Assembly (NCBI RefSeq): GCF_020497125.1
Contig: NC_059082.1
Coordinates: forward strand, 52,846,524 to 52,910,523
DNA length: 64,000 nucleotides
Source: Mauremys mutica
Taxonomy: Eukaryota > Chordata > Testudines > Geoemydidae
Direction: 5' to 3'
Shown: one piece after another, positions 21,553 through 33,871 of the stretch
Position numbering within the stretch: the stretch's first letter is position 1
Layout: each line of letters begins with the position of its first letter
Notes under the pieces: model-generated
Databases searched by the model: none
What the model saw: only the letters and a program-made list of their open reading frames with translations
Told to the model about the DNA's origin: nothing
Position numbers and translations under genes: made by a program

Positions 21553-23454
21553 TTGGCTCTGGCCGAAGAAGTGTGTCAGTTATTAGCACTAGGTGGCTTG
21601 TGCTGTGAGCCCAGCAAGCCCTGTGAGGTGTGTCGCAATCTTCCAACAGCCGTATTGCCACCCTCAGGAGACCAAAAATCATGTCAGCTCCTAAAAAAAT
21701 CATAAGACTGATCCCCACAAATCATGACATTTAAAAAGCATCATCAGCCTATGTGTTTTACTCTGTCTTTTTGGCTTTTTAACCCCCCTCTGTGTGTGTG
21801 TGTGTGTGTGAGAGAGAGATCATTTTGGGATGGATGGACCCTCAAAAATATCCCTTCAAAGATAAGGGGTGGAGGGTAGGAATTGGTGCTGGTGGCAGAT
21901 TGGGGAGTATGTAGGTTACATTCTTATACACAGGGATAACACAAGTACTCAGTGGTGAGCTCACCAGTGTGATAAAGTCTAAATGTGTGATTAGGTTTTT
22001 CCACCATATTTTAAAATATACTGTACAAGGCCTATAAAGTGGGTGTAAATGAACTGCTGAGAAACATAAAGCGCTGTCTCTGTGTATCAATATTTCCAAT
22101 ATTTTTCAGTAAAGATTTATGTGCCATGCAAGGATCTTGATGTGCAAGTCTATCTTTGTTCCATCCACCGCTTTTCTGAGCTTTCTGCATGTCAGTGCAC
22201 TAATTATATTATATAACCCCTAAAAATTCCTTTTTAAAACAATCAGTTCAGTCCCTTTCAAAGCAGTTCAAAAATGATTTTAAATAATTCATTTTTCTCT
22301 GTATAATGTTGATAACTACATAAATATCTACATCCTCCAGTAGTCATCATAAATGTAGTGGTATTTTAATCTCATAATTAATTATCCAAACAGCTAAAAA
22401 TTAATTCATTTTTATTTTAATCATTCTTCCCTCCAGCAGCCTCTGGGGCTTCTCCCTTCCCCAAGCTCAGCAGCACCCCTAAGATCCAACCATCAGTTCA
22501 GCCCCTCCATCAACCCTACCCTCCAGTTTAGCCCCGCCCAGGCCTCACCTCTCCTCCTGGGGTTCTTCACTCCATTCTGCCAGGCCGGGGGCATGCAGCT
22601 GGGTCCACTCTCATCTCTCTCTGCCAGCCTTGGGGGGTCAGCTCCAGGGGCTCGTCACTCCCTCTGCCACTTCCCAGCTAGGTGCTGGAGGGGAGAGGAG
22701 AAGCTACACAGGCACTGTTCTGTCCATGTTTCTCACAGGAGGGGAGGAGGGAGGAAGGTTGGAGCCATGGTGGGCTGCTGGTCTCTTTGCTCTCCTCATC
22801 CCAGCCCCCAGTCCTGTGAGAGCAGCGAGTGGAGGGCAGAGACTCTGCCGGCCTCCAGTAGGGCTGAATTTCAGGAAGGGATGGAGCTTCTTGCCTCATT
22901 GTGAGACAGGCTCCAGAATCCTTGCGATCAAATCACAAGAGCTGGCAATACTGTAACAGTGCTGCGCATGGATCACATTCTTAAAACCAAGCTCTTTGCC
23001 GTTTGTACTGATCTGCTTGCTGACCCATGGGAGTACATCGTCAGGGTAGGCGGTGGGGTGCTTGCCCTGAAGTATCAAAGGCATTGCTGAAATGAGCCAT
23101 GTGTGAATACTGTATTAACCCATCCAGCGGATCAGACAGTGATCTGCAAAGTGCTGTTATGTTGCTACTCAATAGCAGCTCAATTTCCAAAAACATGTGA
23201 GCATTAGTGCACTAGAAAGGGGTGATCGCTGCTGTTTAATTCAAATAGACCAGTGTCAGTCTAGAGCCAAGCACATTCAGGAACTTCGTGAGATTCCTAG
23301 TGCTGCTTTGCAGTCTGCTTCCTGTATAGATGATAGAGTTCACACTCGAACTCTCAGGCCTGACCAGAGGAGAACATTGCAGGGCTGTTCTTACACTTCT
23401 GAATAGTCAGCTGGGCTCTAGGTTAAGCTTAGCATTGCTGATTCTGTGATAGAG
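21553..23454. other. No gene recognised; contains a microsatellite
   Basis: (TG)10 followed by (AG)4 lies at 21,791-21,818. A CATGATTTT motif near 21,670-21,725 may be a remnant of the MITE family at 7465. Otherwise the region is AT-rich then GC-rich unique-looking DNA with no coding signal. Confidence 0.35.
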
Positions 23455-23715
23455 ACAATGTGGGTGAGATAATATCTTTTACTGGTGAAAGAGACAAGCT
23501 TCTGAGCACTGCAGAGTCCTTCTTCAGGTCTGCCTTGGAGTTACATGTAGTGGTCAGATGGTTATAGATGGCGAGTCCTCTGGGGATGATGCTTTGTTTT
23601 GTTTCTTGCATTTGCCCAGGAAGAAGACCTGAAGAAGAGCTCTGTGGAGCGCTAAATCTTCTCTTTCACCAATAGAAGGTTGGTCCAATAAAAGATATGA
23701 CCTCTCACACCTTGT
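23455..23715. mobile_element. Palindromic MITE
   Basis: The left end ACAATGTGGGTGAGATAATA and the right end ...GACCTCTCACACCTTGT are inverted repeats extending about 100 bp inward on each side, with CTTCTTCAGGTC and GACCTGAAGAAG as inner arms. This hairpin family, with its ATCTTTTA(C/T)TGG motif, is widespread in reptile genomes. It is noncoding. Confidence 0.7.
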
Positions 23716-23849
23716 TTCTCATACCCTGGGACCAATACAGCTGCCTCAGGTCATTCTGTGAGTAATTATACTGTGTAAGGTTCTGATCTGGCCCCCATCT
23801 GAGCAGCTCACTGTCTTTACATGCATTTATCCTTACATACCCCGCTAAT

Positions 23850-24000
23850 GCAGGGCAGTGCTGTTATCCCCATTTTAGAGATGGGAAACTCAGGACCAGA
23901 GAGGCTAAGGAACTTGCCCAGGGGCACACAGAGTGGGGATTTGAACCCAGATCTCCTGAGGACAAGGTTATTGCCCAAACCATGGGATCATCCATTAGCT
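23850..24000 (-). repeat. MIR-like SINE fragment
   Basis: Reading GAGATGGGAAACTCAGGACC, AGAGAGGCTAAGGAACTTGC and GGATTTGAACCCAGATCTC on the plus strand gives the classic reverse complement of the MIR core and B-box region. Confidence 0.75.
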
Positions 24001-24491
24001 GCCATGTCCTTTGTACAGAAGCCCATCATTTGAAATAATTTTATCTCCGTTGATCCGATATGTTTTTATGCTTGGAGGTGGCTGGACATTTTCAGTTGAT
24101 CATCCACCTAGTACTTTTATCAGCATATTTATTGTCATTAGGGGAGACGGTGTAGCTATGCTGGTGGAACTTCTTTCGCGGGCATACCCTGCATCTCCAC
24201 TAGGGGGCTTTGCCTTCATCACTATACCAGTAAAGGCTCTGTAATGTTAACAAGCCCTTCCTTTCAAAACTGGGTAATACTTGAGCCATGTTTACTTCAC
24301 ACACCTCTTCCAGCACCTCCTAGGTGCTCTTGAAAGTATATTTGACATTCAGATTGGGTGGGTGCTAATCATTTTGTATGCACCAGCTGTGGTCCTTGTG
24401 CTCCAGGATCTGTTTGGAGATTCTTTGTGCTAGTTTATTTTCAGTGTCACAAAGCAATCAGTTGTAGAATATCACCCTTTACAAATGTATT
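24001..24491. other. No gene recognised
   Basis: No feature could be supported. Confidence 0.3.
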
Positions 24492-24905
24492 GACTAGAGC
24501 TAGGCAAGACCTGGATTTTTCAGTTGATGGGAAATTCCACAATTTTGATTTTTTTTCCATTCTGAAATGGAACCAAAACAAAAAAAAATAAAAAATTTCT
24601 CCCGAAACAAAATTCCAAAAAGAAAAAAAAATCTATTTTGGGTCAAAACATTTCATTTCAATACAATCAAAACATTCTGTTCCAATTTTGGCCATGAAAA
24701 AAAGTTTATATGTAAAAAAAGAGATTTGTTTAAAAAAGTTATTTTGAAACAAAAAAATCAAAAACATTCTGTTCTGAAAATATCAAAATGGTTTGGTTTC
24801 TTTTTCCCCCAAATGAAATTTCATTGAAAGCCACATGTTTTTCAAAACATTGTGATGAAAACTGTTTTTCAATGAGAAACAGTTTTAATGACATATTTCT
24901 GATTC
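24492..24905. repeat. AT-rich MITE-like repeat
   Basis: Dense AAAATTTC/GAAATTTT text with many A and T runs. It resembles the element at 40,165-40,437 and the stretch at 32,740-33,035 in composition and in motifs such as TGAAATTTTT. Boundaries are approximate. Confidence 0.4.
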
Positions 24906-25009
24906 CCTCTAGGATTGAGATTAACAAAGAACTTTGTTTCCATATCACCAGGAGGAGAGGGAGATGAAAGTAGCAAATGCACCGAGTACACACTTGCTTG
25001 TGGTAATTA

Positions 25010-26145
25010 TTATGTGGGTCACTTTGAGAAGTGGCAATCAGGTGTCCGTACAGCCTGTATCCTTATGCTCACCCTTTTTACAAGACTATGATTATTTTTG
25101 TACAAAGTATGTCTTGTGAGGTATCATTTGAAAACTCATAATCTGCTGAACATTATTGTCCTGGTAAAATATGTGTGGCAACATCATATGTGCCGTTATA
25201 AAATTTTACTGTGTAAGACATGTTCCAAGTCTAGGGAAACAGTTTCAAACCAATTCTCCAGAAATAAAAGGCTAGGCAGCACCTCAGCCAGGTGTCAGTA
25301 TAATCAAATGAACTATCACCTGATTAAGTCATTCTTTGGCAGGAACAATGGTGTTAGCAAGAAAGTTACATGCTGGCAAAGGAACAGCTGGAAGTTCCTG
25401 TCTCACAGATTTGCTGTCTCCTGAACCCCAGCTGGAAATGATTCTCAAAGAGCAGAAAAAGATATAAAAATGAGGAACAGAGGACACAAATCATCTCTCT
25501 CTTCATCTCTACTCATGGCACTGACAACTCTTGAAAGGCAAAGGAAGCATCATTAGACTGGGAAGAGATCCTGGCTGAAAGATCCAGCCAGTCTGCAGAA
25601 GAATATGTGGGGAGAGATACCCTTTTGCTTTAAGTTCACTTAGCTTGTTAAGTTAGGTATTAGTTTGCATTTTACTTTTTATTTCTTTGTAACCAATTCT
25701 GACTTTTATGCCTCATTACTTGTAATTATTTAAAATCTATCTTTCTATAGTTAATATTCTGTTTTTTATTGATTTATCTAAACCAGTGTGTTTGGGAACT
25801 CCCATTTGAGATAGCAGGGTTTGTGCACATCATCTTCTATTAATAAAATGTCAGACTTTCTATGAGTTTGTAGTGTCCAGGAGAGAGCTTCGCAAAACAA
25901 GACACACTCTTTTGGGGACAAGTCTGGGACTGGGAGTTTGCTGGTGTGGCCCTGCAATTCAATTCATGGGTGGCTGGCTAAGCACTCACACATAAAGCTG
26001 GGAGTAATTTACATGCTAGAGGCTGTGTCTGAGCAGACCAGGAGTTGTTGCTCTCACAGCGAAGCAGTGTAAAAGGCACGCTAATTTGGAGAATTCAGGG
26101 GACATACCATCCATCAGTCCACATTGTACCCTGGGGAATGTTCCA
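25010..26145 (+). repeat. Probable LTR-type repeat
   Basis: An approximately 1.1-kb block running from TGTGGGTCACTTTGAG to GGGAATGTTCCA. It contains a TATAAAAATGAGG box (about 25,463), then an AATAAAATG signal (about 25,841) and a GT-rich stretch. That order, promoter box then poly(A) signal near the end, fits a solo LTR of a retrovirus-like element. No TSD was established and no internal genes flank it. Confidence 0.4.
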
Positions 26146-26734
26146 GTGTCTAAATAACTTAGTGGCACATATCAGGCTTAGTCTTAGAGTTAATGAAAAT
26201 AATGTATTTTATTTATTACACTAAGAACAAATCTGATCTAACATGGAACTGGAAGCATTAAAGAAATAGTTGTATGCACCAAAACATCTTCCCCTTCTGT
26301 CAGTCTGCCTTGAGCTTCATAATTATTTACAGATATACTTACATATCGTGCAAGTGACCTGTCTGTCTGATGTCACCACCTGCTGCTGGGATGCCTTTGG
26401 GAGACACTGAGAAATCTCTCCCCTCCCAAGCCCACCACGATCTGCCAATGCGGGGAGCTCCTGAGGTTGGGGACACCAAGCTGAGCTCTCTTCAGCCTCC
26501 CTCCTCATGGCTCTACAATCTTTCCTCAGTCATCCTACTCTCCAGGCAATGCCAGCCAGACCTCCTGACTGACCCTCGAGCCACCTGTTCATGGGACCCC
26601 CCCCCCGTCACCATTCCCAGAGCTCCCTCCCCGAGATCCCCACACACTGTCCCCTTGACAAACCTCCCCTTCTTCTGGCGATGTCAGCAGCTTCAGCTGT
26701 TCCTTCACTCCACATACTGTGATATCATCAACCG
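26146..26734. other. No gene recognised
   Basis: AT-rich then C-rich sequence with no supported feature. Confidence 0.3.
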
Positions 26735-26940
26735 CACCCTATAGCTCCACCATTGTGCTCTTACTCCAGTAATATCCTGCCCCCCAACCTATAACCCCCC
26801 GTGCTGTGTGCTGACCCCAGTAACACCCCACCCCTGCCCTATAACCAACCCTTGCTGTGCTACCGCCCCAGAAACACACTCCACCCCCAACCTATAACCC
26901 CCTCTGCTGTGCACTGACCCCAGTAACACACTGCCCCCTG
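26735..26940. repeat. Short-period minisatellite
   Basis: Roughly four degenerate copies of a ~50-bp unit containing CCTATAACC, a (T/G)GCTGTG segment and ACCCCAGTAACAC. Confidence 0.65.
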
Positions 26941-26952
26941 CCTCAATGCTCC

Positions 26953-27513
26953 CTGTAGTGAGGCGGAGGGGCCTCCCACTGAGCCAGAGGGGTAGGGATC
27001 ACTGAGCTCCCTGGTGGGTAGAGCCAGGCCAGGCCTGCCCCACATGCTGGAAGCTAAGGGGCAGTACGGGAAGTATAAGAGGTGGGACCTCTAGCCCAGT
27101 TTAGCCTGAGCCAGGGAAGGAGATGGATATCCCAAACCTGCTGCAGGCCCTGGGCTCTGCACCGAGCCATGGAGCACCCTGACCCCAGAGGAAGCAGAGA
27201 GTGGAGCGGAGCGACTAGGATTGCCGGTGGCCCAATACCTCAATGAGACAGAGGACCCTTGGACTATGGAACCCCTTGGCCAGATGGTGGTAAGAAGCCG
27301 TCCCAGGGAAACCAGCCTTTGGTCATCCTGCTGCCAACTCCACCCCTGTGATGGCAACCTCCCTAACATAGGCCAAATGGCCTGTGTTCACCTGCTGTGG
27401 GACTCCGCCCTTTCCTGCCAAAGGGGCCTGGAGTTCTGGTGCTAATTCCCTGAGACTGCTTGGTGCCCCACTGCCGTAGTGAGGCGAAGTGGCCTCCCAC
27501 TGAGCCAGAGGGG
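26953..27513 (+). repeat. Unit flanked by ~40-bp direct repeats
   Basis: GTAGTGAGGCGGAGGGGCCT (26,954 on) and GTAGTGAGGCGAAGTGGCCT (27,476 on), each followed by CCCACTGAGCCAGAGGG, are copies about 522 bp apart. The region between has no coding domain. This may be one and a bit copies of a long tandem repeat or a piece of an LTR element. Confidence 0.5.
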
Positions 27514-27539
27514 GAGGAATGAGCACTAATGCACTACAC

Positions 27540-27720
27540 CCGTGGCCATGCTCTCACCCCTGGGAACACCCCGCCCAGCATCCCTCCCCCCCAGCCATTC
27601 TCTTGCCCTCGGGAAACCCTGCATTTCCCCCGCCCCCGGCTGTGCTCTCGCCCCGGGAATGCCCCGCAGCCCCCCCCCCCGGCTGTGCTCTTGCCCTGAG
27701 GACGCCCCGCCCCCCTGTTT
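27540..27720. repeat. GC-rich minisatellite
   Basis: About three degenerate copies of a ~50-bp unit with CCCCCGGCTGTGCTCT(C/T)GCCC and a following (G/A)CGCCCCGC-like text. Confidence 0.65.
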
Positions 27721-28025
27721 AATGCACTGCTGAAGGGGCTCAGATATTACAGTGATGGGCATGGTATAAGGAGCTGTATGGAACAGAACCCTCTCTCTGC
27801 AGTTGTGCTGTCATTGCCAGGAGCCCCTGTTTCATGGTGTTTGTGACAGTTAGAGCTGAGTGTAACCCTGTGAAAATCCTCCAGCACACTCAGGGCGGGG
27901 AGGGGGGGCAGGGCCCGAGACCCACACCAGGGAGGGTGCATATCGGGCAGACTCTATCTGTGCAGGGCTGTGCTGCCGCCCAGTTGCCCTAGTGACTGTG
28001 GCCTGTCCCCTTCTCCCAGCTGCTG

Positions 28026-28033
28026 TATAAATA
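28026..28033 (+). promoter_or_regulatory. TATA box
   Basis: TATAAATA lies 44 bp upstream of the ATG at 28,070, leaving room for a transcription start about 25-30 bp downstream and a very short 5' leader. Confidence 0.55.
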
Positions 28034-28069
28034 GAGGTGCCGAGCAGCAGAGAGCTCCTGGCAGCCACC

Positions 28070-28130
28070 ATGCAGGGACTGAGGCTGCTGTGCTGCTGCG
28101 TGGCGTCTCTCCTGCTCCTCGGGGCTGCAG
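28070..28130 (+). CDS. Candidate first exon: signal peptide of a secreted protein
   Basis: The ATG sits in a strong initiation context (GCCACCATGC). It encodes 20 residues, MQGLRLLCCCVASLLLLGAA: a short polar start, a leucine/cysteine-rich hydrophobic core and a small-residue end, as in secretory signal peptides. It ends in a consensus donor, GCTGCAG|GTAAGG, phase 1. A TATA box precedes it at the right distance. One-exon signal peptides ending in phase 1 are common in small secreted vertebrate proteins (chemokines, defensins, trypsin-like proteases). The family cannot be named because later exons were not identified. If real, this is the only host gene start in the window. Confidence 0.5.
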
Positions 28131-31100
28131 GTAAGGCCCGGCTCTGCTCCCCACTGCCTAGGGGGCTGGAGCCCTCCGGACATTGTCAGGGGTTGTGCAT
28201 TGTGTGTGCTGCAGTTCCGGGGCCCTTCCCTTGCCTCAGCTGTGCCTCTCTCTGCCAGCTCCCCTGTTCTGTGGGGACACAACAGGGGGATTGTCTGTCC
28301 TGTCCCCTGCTCCAGGGCAGTGACTGTACCCCCAGTCTGCAGCTGGGGTGTGCATGCCACGCAGGTCTGGGGCGGAGGCCTAGAAAGCACTGGGCATGGC
28401 ATGAGTAGAACCCTGTGGGAAGCTGTCGAGCTCGGAGGCCCCCAGGGGTATTTTGGCTTGAACTGGCCCAGGCAGCCCCCCATGCCTTTTGGGGGCAGCT
28501 GCCATGATGCAGTGAGGCTGTCCTGCAGCAGGCAGGCATGTGGGGGGGTGTGTTCTTTTGCTGTGTCCATGTTGCATGAGAAGGGCAGACTTTGATGCAG
28601 TGGGTGGGTTATTTCTGTGCTGCGGCTGGGCATTATGTTGGGCCTGCCCATGCGCTGAAGTCACTCCGGAGTTGGGGACTCTGTGGATGTCCCAGCTGTG
28701 GGAGGCAGCGCAGGAGCACAGCAACTATCCGATGCCTGATTTTTTTTTTCTGTGCTGCACTGGGGGAGGCTGGGCTGGATTTTACCGTGGGGCGTGGTGG
28801 CGGTGTTGTGTGGGGTTCCTCTCTGTTTCCTTGCCCTGATGTTGCAGATGTGCCAGGCAAAATGTAGGTGTAGTTCAGTATTTTGAGTCACATCCCCAGG
28901 ACCTCCCCTCGGCCTCCCGCTTTCTCCCCATGCATAGGGCAGTGACCCCATGCTGCCATGGGGCCCAGCTCCAAGAATTCCTGGGTTGTATGTGGATGCT
29001 TCCTGCAGGCTTCTCTACTTTGGGATGCTGTTGGAGGAGTGGGGCAAGCAAATCAGCATTACCCTTGCTTGCCCTTGAGTTAATTTGGTCTCTGTGCTAC
29101 ACTGGCTGGGGCTGCGTATCCCAGGCGGCTGCAAGGTGGCTAAGTATGGAAACAGCCTTGTAACTGGACGCTGAGCTCCCCGCAGCCCTCCCGCCCCTCC
29201 TCCCCCTCCGCTTCCCCAGCCTCTCCCACCAAGGCCATGCCCAGCTGCTGCCTTCTCGCATTGTCACACAAGGGACTGGCAGCAGGAGTTTTGTCCTTTT
29301 AAGGACATCCTTTATCATTCACAAGAACAAGAGGGGAGAGGGGCTGACAGATCCCAACTCTCCCTCCAGTGTGTCCTGGGCTCCGAAGGTTATTCCCCAA
29401 GCTGAGCATGAATGTGGAAGGGCTTGGCACCGGGAGAGCCAGGAGAGGATTCAGCCCCCCTTGGCTGTGGAATGGTTCAATAGCTGCTACTGCAGCCTCA
29501 GGGCTGGGGCAAGGAGAATGGCCCGTGGAGCCATGTGCTGGGGCGTCCAACAGCCCCTCCCCTGTGCCCATTGATGCTCAGGAGGGGTGGAGCCCTGCAC
29601 GGGCTTCTGGTGTCCTGAATCACATCAGCTTGGCTGCATTGCACTCTGGATTGGAGAGCAGCATTCGGACAGTCAAGGTCCTTCCGGAGGCCGCTTCTAT
29701 ACGGACCATCTGGGCGGGATTTGGTGCCATCAGCACCTGCTTGGGCATGCCCAGGCCACATGACACTGTTGCTGGCAGGGCCCACCAGAGCCTGAGCCAG
29801 AATGGCAGGAGTCACCCAGGTTCTCAGCATGGGTGCCCAGAGAGAAACTGGGACCATGTCATGGTGGGACGCACAGAGCACAGCGTTCCACTGCCTCACA
29901 ATCCATGGGTGGGGAGGGCACAAGTGGCACCCCAAGGGGGCTGGCAGGGAGCTGTCTGGGAACTGTCAGACACATCCTGGATCCCTTCTCAGCTCTGACC
30001 TCCCATCTGCTTCTCTGGTCCGTAACCTCAGAGCTGTCCCCGAGCCCAGCTCTCCTGTGTACCTCACTACGCCACACACTGCATGTGCAGCTACCACCCT
30101 GCATGTGCCACTTCCTCCGTTCAGACTGCTGGGTGGCAGCCCTCCCTCACATTCCAACACAGGGACACCTGGAACCCATCCCCTGCTGTGGCCTACACAA
30201 ATCTACCCATCTCTCCCCACACCCTCCTTCCACCCTGCCAAGTCTGCTCAGCTGTGTCCCTAGCTCCCGTCCTTGGCCAGACACTGATGCTTTGCTGCCA
30301 CCGCACCAGCTACCTGCCTCCTCATGCCTTGCCCATTTCCCATCCCGAGGTAATGAGCCGCGCAACACAGACTGTCAGTCCCATTTGAATCATTTGCATA
30401 CTGGAATCCTATTGGTTTCATCATTATGATGTCACAACCGTGAATTAAAGTTTACACCGAATGTCAGTCAGGGGAGGTTTGCCCTCATGCCACCACCTGG
30501 GCCGTAGCCTTTACAGAGGGATGGGAAAGCCATGGCACCTACCAAGACTTGAGGTCAGGGATGCGTGTTTTGCTCCTCCCCTTCCTCCTAGCAGCGACAG
30601 ATGCAGGGAAGGGTTTCTCCGATGGCCTGAGAAGGAAGTGGAGAGATTAGCATTTCTATTTTTATGTACTTAGGAGACACTCCGATGCTCCCCTCACTGG
30701 AGTCACACAAGTATCTAGAAAGACAGCTGGTTTTTCCAGCAGCTACTGCTGAGCCCACCAACCCCTCAAACAGGAGCGGCACTTCTCGCTTTGCGTTAGT
30801 GACTGTAGCAACTATGCAAGGGAGGAGTTACTTTCTTCTGCACGTGGGGCCTCAAATAATCTGCTTTACCCACTTTTAAAAAGCAGTTCAGTTTTCTCCT
30901 TTTAACTAAATGACCCCACCTCCCATGCAAATACACATATACACCCTCTGCTGTGCAGCATGCACCTGTTCAACTCTGAGTTCCTTGTTGGTTGCCTGTC
31001 CCATTGCTCTAACTGTGTGTGTGGCAGGAATACCATGGGGAAGTCACAGAGATGCTGCAAAAAGCATTTTGTGCGCTCTCTGCAAACCCTTCCCATACCA

Positions 31101-31924
31101 GTCAATGCCCATAATCAGATCAATGCCTTTTGCAGTCCTGTCACTATAGATTGTATCATCCCTTATGTGTGCACCTCACTAGCACAGCTGGAAATTGTGC
31201 CTTGTTCTGCAGTGATAAGAGTTTTCATCAGGGGCCCCGGGTGGCATTGTTGCTGGTTTTCCATGGCTATGCATTATTTTTAGGGTTCCTAGGTACGTGT
31301 AGCATATACAGGACTGAGCCATTGTGATGCCAGGGACTAGACCTGGGCAGCATCTCTTGCTGGGAGGCACAGATGGGCTTTGTGGAGCTACCTATTTCTG
31401 TGCTGCTCTTTTGTGCACTTCCTCATTTTGCTTTGTGTCATGTGACAGTGGTAACAAATCACAAGAGAGAGACACTTTCTTCTAGCACGGAACAAGGAAC
31501 TTTAATGGACTACAGGAAACGGTGTCATTCCTGAACCCCCTCTGCAGAGCTGCTGCCTCAAACCCTCTCCAGCCCTGTTAGGCTCCTGCTATAGATTTAA
31601 AGAAACATGCATCTTCTGGCAGCAAGAGAAAACCGCGACATCCCAGGAGACAGTGTGTTCTCACATGACCTCCACCCAGAAGCTGGTGTCCTGCAGGAAT
31701 GGAAGATCAGATGTATGAGGAGAAATGAGCAAGGCAGCTAAAAATATATAGTCTGGAAAGAAGGCAGCTCAGGGGACACGGGGTTCCAGCCTATAAAAAT
31801 ACCGGCAAGGGCTTAGATATTGCAGGACAACCTGAGAATTATGCTGTGGGGCCATTTACATAACTTATTGCAAAAGCTCTCTGGCTCTGCCTTTGGCCTC
31901 ACTGGCAGTGGTGTGACCTGCTGA
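28131..31924. other. No exon or repeat firmly recognised
   Basis: If the signal-peptide exon is real, this is its first intron or more. One acceptor-like site precedes CAGCGACAGATG near 30,592, but the phase-1 frame stops after about 19 residues. Larger frames at 27,989-28,651 and 29,369-29,998 have no domain and opposing-strand shadows. Confidence 0.3.
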
Positions 31925-32168
31925 GTGCAATGCAGCTACTCCTTATTTACATGGATGGAAGAAAGAGCAGAATCCACCACAAACTATTGGAACAAGTTAC
32001 CAAGGGAGGAGGATGGATTCTCCATCAGTGACAATTTTAAAATCAAGAGTGGATGTTTTTCTAAAAGATCTGCTCTAGGAATTATTTTGGGGACGTTCCC
32101 TGTTCCATGGTCTAAAGGAGGTCACACTAGATGATCAAAATGGTCCCTTCGAATCTATGAACCTATGT
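31925..32168 (+). mobile_element. CR1/L3-like LINE 3' end
   Basis: The frame reads ...TTNYWNKLPREED..., then FKIKSGCFSKRS, a decayed version of the CR1 C-terminal segment (compare [14 protein letters not shown]). It is followed by GTCACACTAGATGATCAAAA and GGTCCCTTCGAATCTATGAA, the typical 3' untranslated end. It is heavily truncated. Confidence 0.7.
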
Positions 32169-32739
32169 TCAGGTCATGTCCAGTTAGGAGTTCATGATGT
32201 AACATGAGAGGCTACGTAGGTGTCTTCATGGTGCTTTCGCCATCAGAGAGGCATTCCGTGAGTCACTTTTCAGCCTGTATCTCTCGGTGTCTTTCACATC
32301 ACGTTTTTCCTGTTTTCTTTCTTTTTCTAATTTTAGTTTATGGGAATTTTGTCTAATTCTCCAGGTTTTAGGTCTATATTTGATGGCTTATAGTAGAAAT
32401 ATATTCTCCTTGCTATCACATCACCGACTGTATATTTTTTATGTATTTTGGCTTCCAGGGAAGATTATTCCCTGTGATTCTTACCATGTAATGAAGCATT
32501 TAAGGAATAACATAATTTATGATTAAAAATAAACACCACTGAGGTAACAGTATAAATGAAAGAAGAGAATTGTTCAGACTTGACCAATGGCAGCATAAGA
32601 AGCAATGACTTGAATCTAAGGAAGGATATAACTAGGATAGAAACCAGGAACAGGGTTTTTATTAGCAAGGCCCAGACAGCAAATAAAGATGGTAACAATT
32701 TTTTTATACAAAGAGGTGTAGGGGAGTTTGTGAAAAATG

Positions 32740-33035
32740 CTGAGGTTTTTTTTTCCAGAAATGTTTGCCTGTGTGGTTGGTTGGTTTTTTCAAAAATTTC
32801 CACTGATTTGCAAAAAAAAAATATTGTGCTATTTTCACTGAATTTTCATTGTATTTTCACTGAATTTTTTTATTGCTAGTTTTTATTTTTCCAAAAACCG
32901 ACTTGTCAGTAACAGAAAAATTTCAGTCTCCATTTTGAGCACCTTTCTGATGAAATTCAATTTAAAAGATTTTGCAAAAAAAAAAAAATCCGGAAAAATA
33001 GGTCATGTTTGAACCTTACAAAATAGAAAGAATGT
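32740..33035. repeat. AT-rich MITE-like repeat
   Basis: Many TTTTCACTGAATTTT and GAAAAATTTC motifs and A/T runs. Probably the same loose family as 24,492 and 40,165. Ends are not defined. Confidence 0.35.
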
Positions 33036-33084
33036 CAAAATGTCAACTTCGTTTTTCAGTTTTTTATTTATTATTTTATTTTAT

Positions 33085-33240
33085 CATCAGCTTTGCTCTC
33101 AAAGGAAAAGGGTTGAGACACTTTCACTGGTAGTGTTTAAGAGCAGGCTGAATAAGGTGTTAGCAAGCAAGAGAAAGAATTCTGTACAATTCAGGTATGA
33201 CCAAAATGGTCTTTTCTTCTGTGTCTCTGATTAAACGGCA
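33085..33240 (+). mobile_element. Short CR1-like LINE fragment
   Basis: LVVFKSRLNKVLASK followed by a GACCAAAATGGTCTTTTC tail resembles the decayed 3' end of a CR1/L3 element (compare [11 protein letters not shown] at 62,390). Confidence 0.45.
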
Positions 33241-33738
33241 ATTACGTGCCATGTCATTGTGACAGATGTCAAACTAAGAATGCTGAGAGCCAATTCTTCT
33301 CTCAGCTACACCCCTGCAGCCCCATTAATGCCAACGAGATTGCCTGGGTGTGGGCAGCAGCAGACTATTAGTGTTTTAAAATTAGAATCAGTTGTCTGAT
33401 TCTTCAGTGATACAGATTGATTGTTGATTCATAAGACTGGAGACATTTATAGAACATAAGTCACATTTTACACCATGTAAAATATTGGCTGATGCATGTT
33501 GCAGTCTGAACTGGGTACCTGTAGAGCTTTGTTGGAAAACCTAGTGGGAATCCAGCAGAGCCCCTGGATGGGTCATCTGCGATGAATTAACTGGATCTGA
33601 AACCTGAGTGTCTTTTGCTTGAGCTGAAGTACCAGGTACATTAGTTCAGAGGCAGGAGCAGACTCATAGACTTCTCCATATGGTCTTGCCACTAGAGGGG
33701 GACAGAGCCGCACCATTTTTGAGTGGGTTACTGTACTG
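33241..33738. other. No gene recognised
   Basis: No supported feature. Confidence 0.3.
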
Positions 33739-33871
33739 CAGTGGTTTTCAACCTGTGGTCCACAGGCCCCTGGGGCTCCACAAACGATGTCTAAGATTGC
33801 CAAAGGGCAATCCACACCTCCATTAGAAATGTTTTAGGGGTCCTCAAATGAAAAAAGGTTGAAAACCACAG
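33739..33871. mobile_element. Small hAT MITE
   Basis: Left end CAGTGGTTTTCAACCT and right end AGGTTGAAAACCACAG are inverted repeats. The flanking 8-mers CTGTACTG (33,731-33,738) and CTCCACTG (33,872-33,879) match at 6 of 8 positions, consistent with an old 8-bp TSD. No coding capacity at 133 bp. Confidence 0.7.

Noticed and set aside
27989..28651. 220-residue minus-strand ORF
   Set aside because: It runs antisense across the TATA/signal-peptide exon and shows no domain, and other frames there are also open.
30592..30660. Second exon of the signal-peptide gene
   Set aside because: The acceptor is acceptable, but the phase-1 frame stops after about 19 residues with no mature-protein features.
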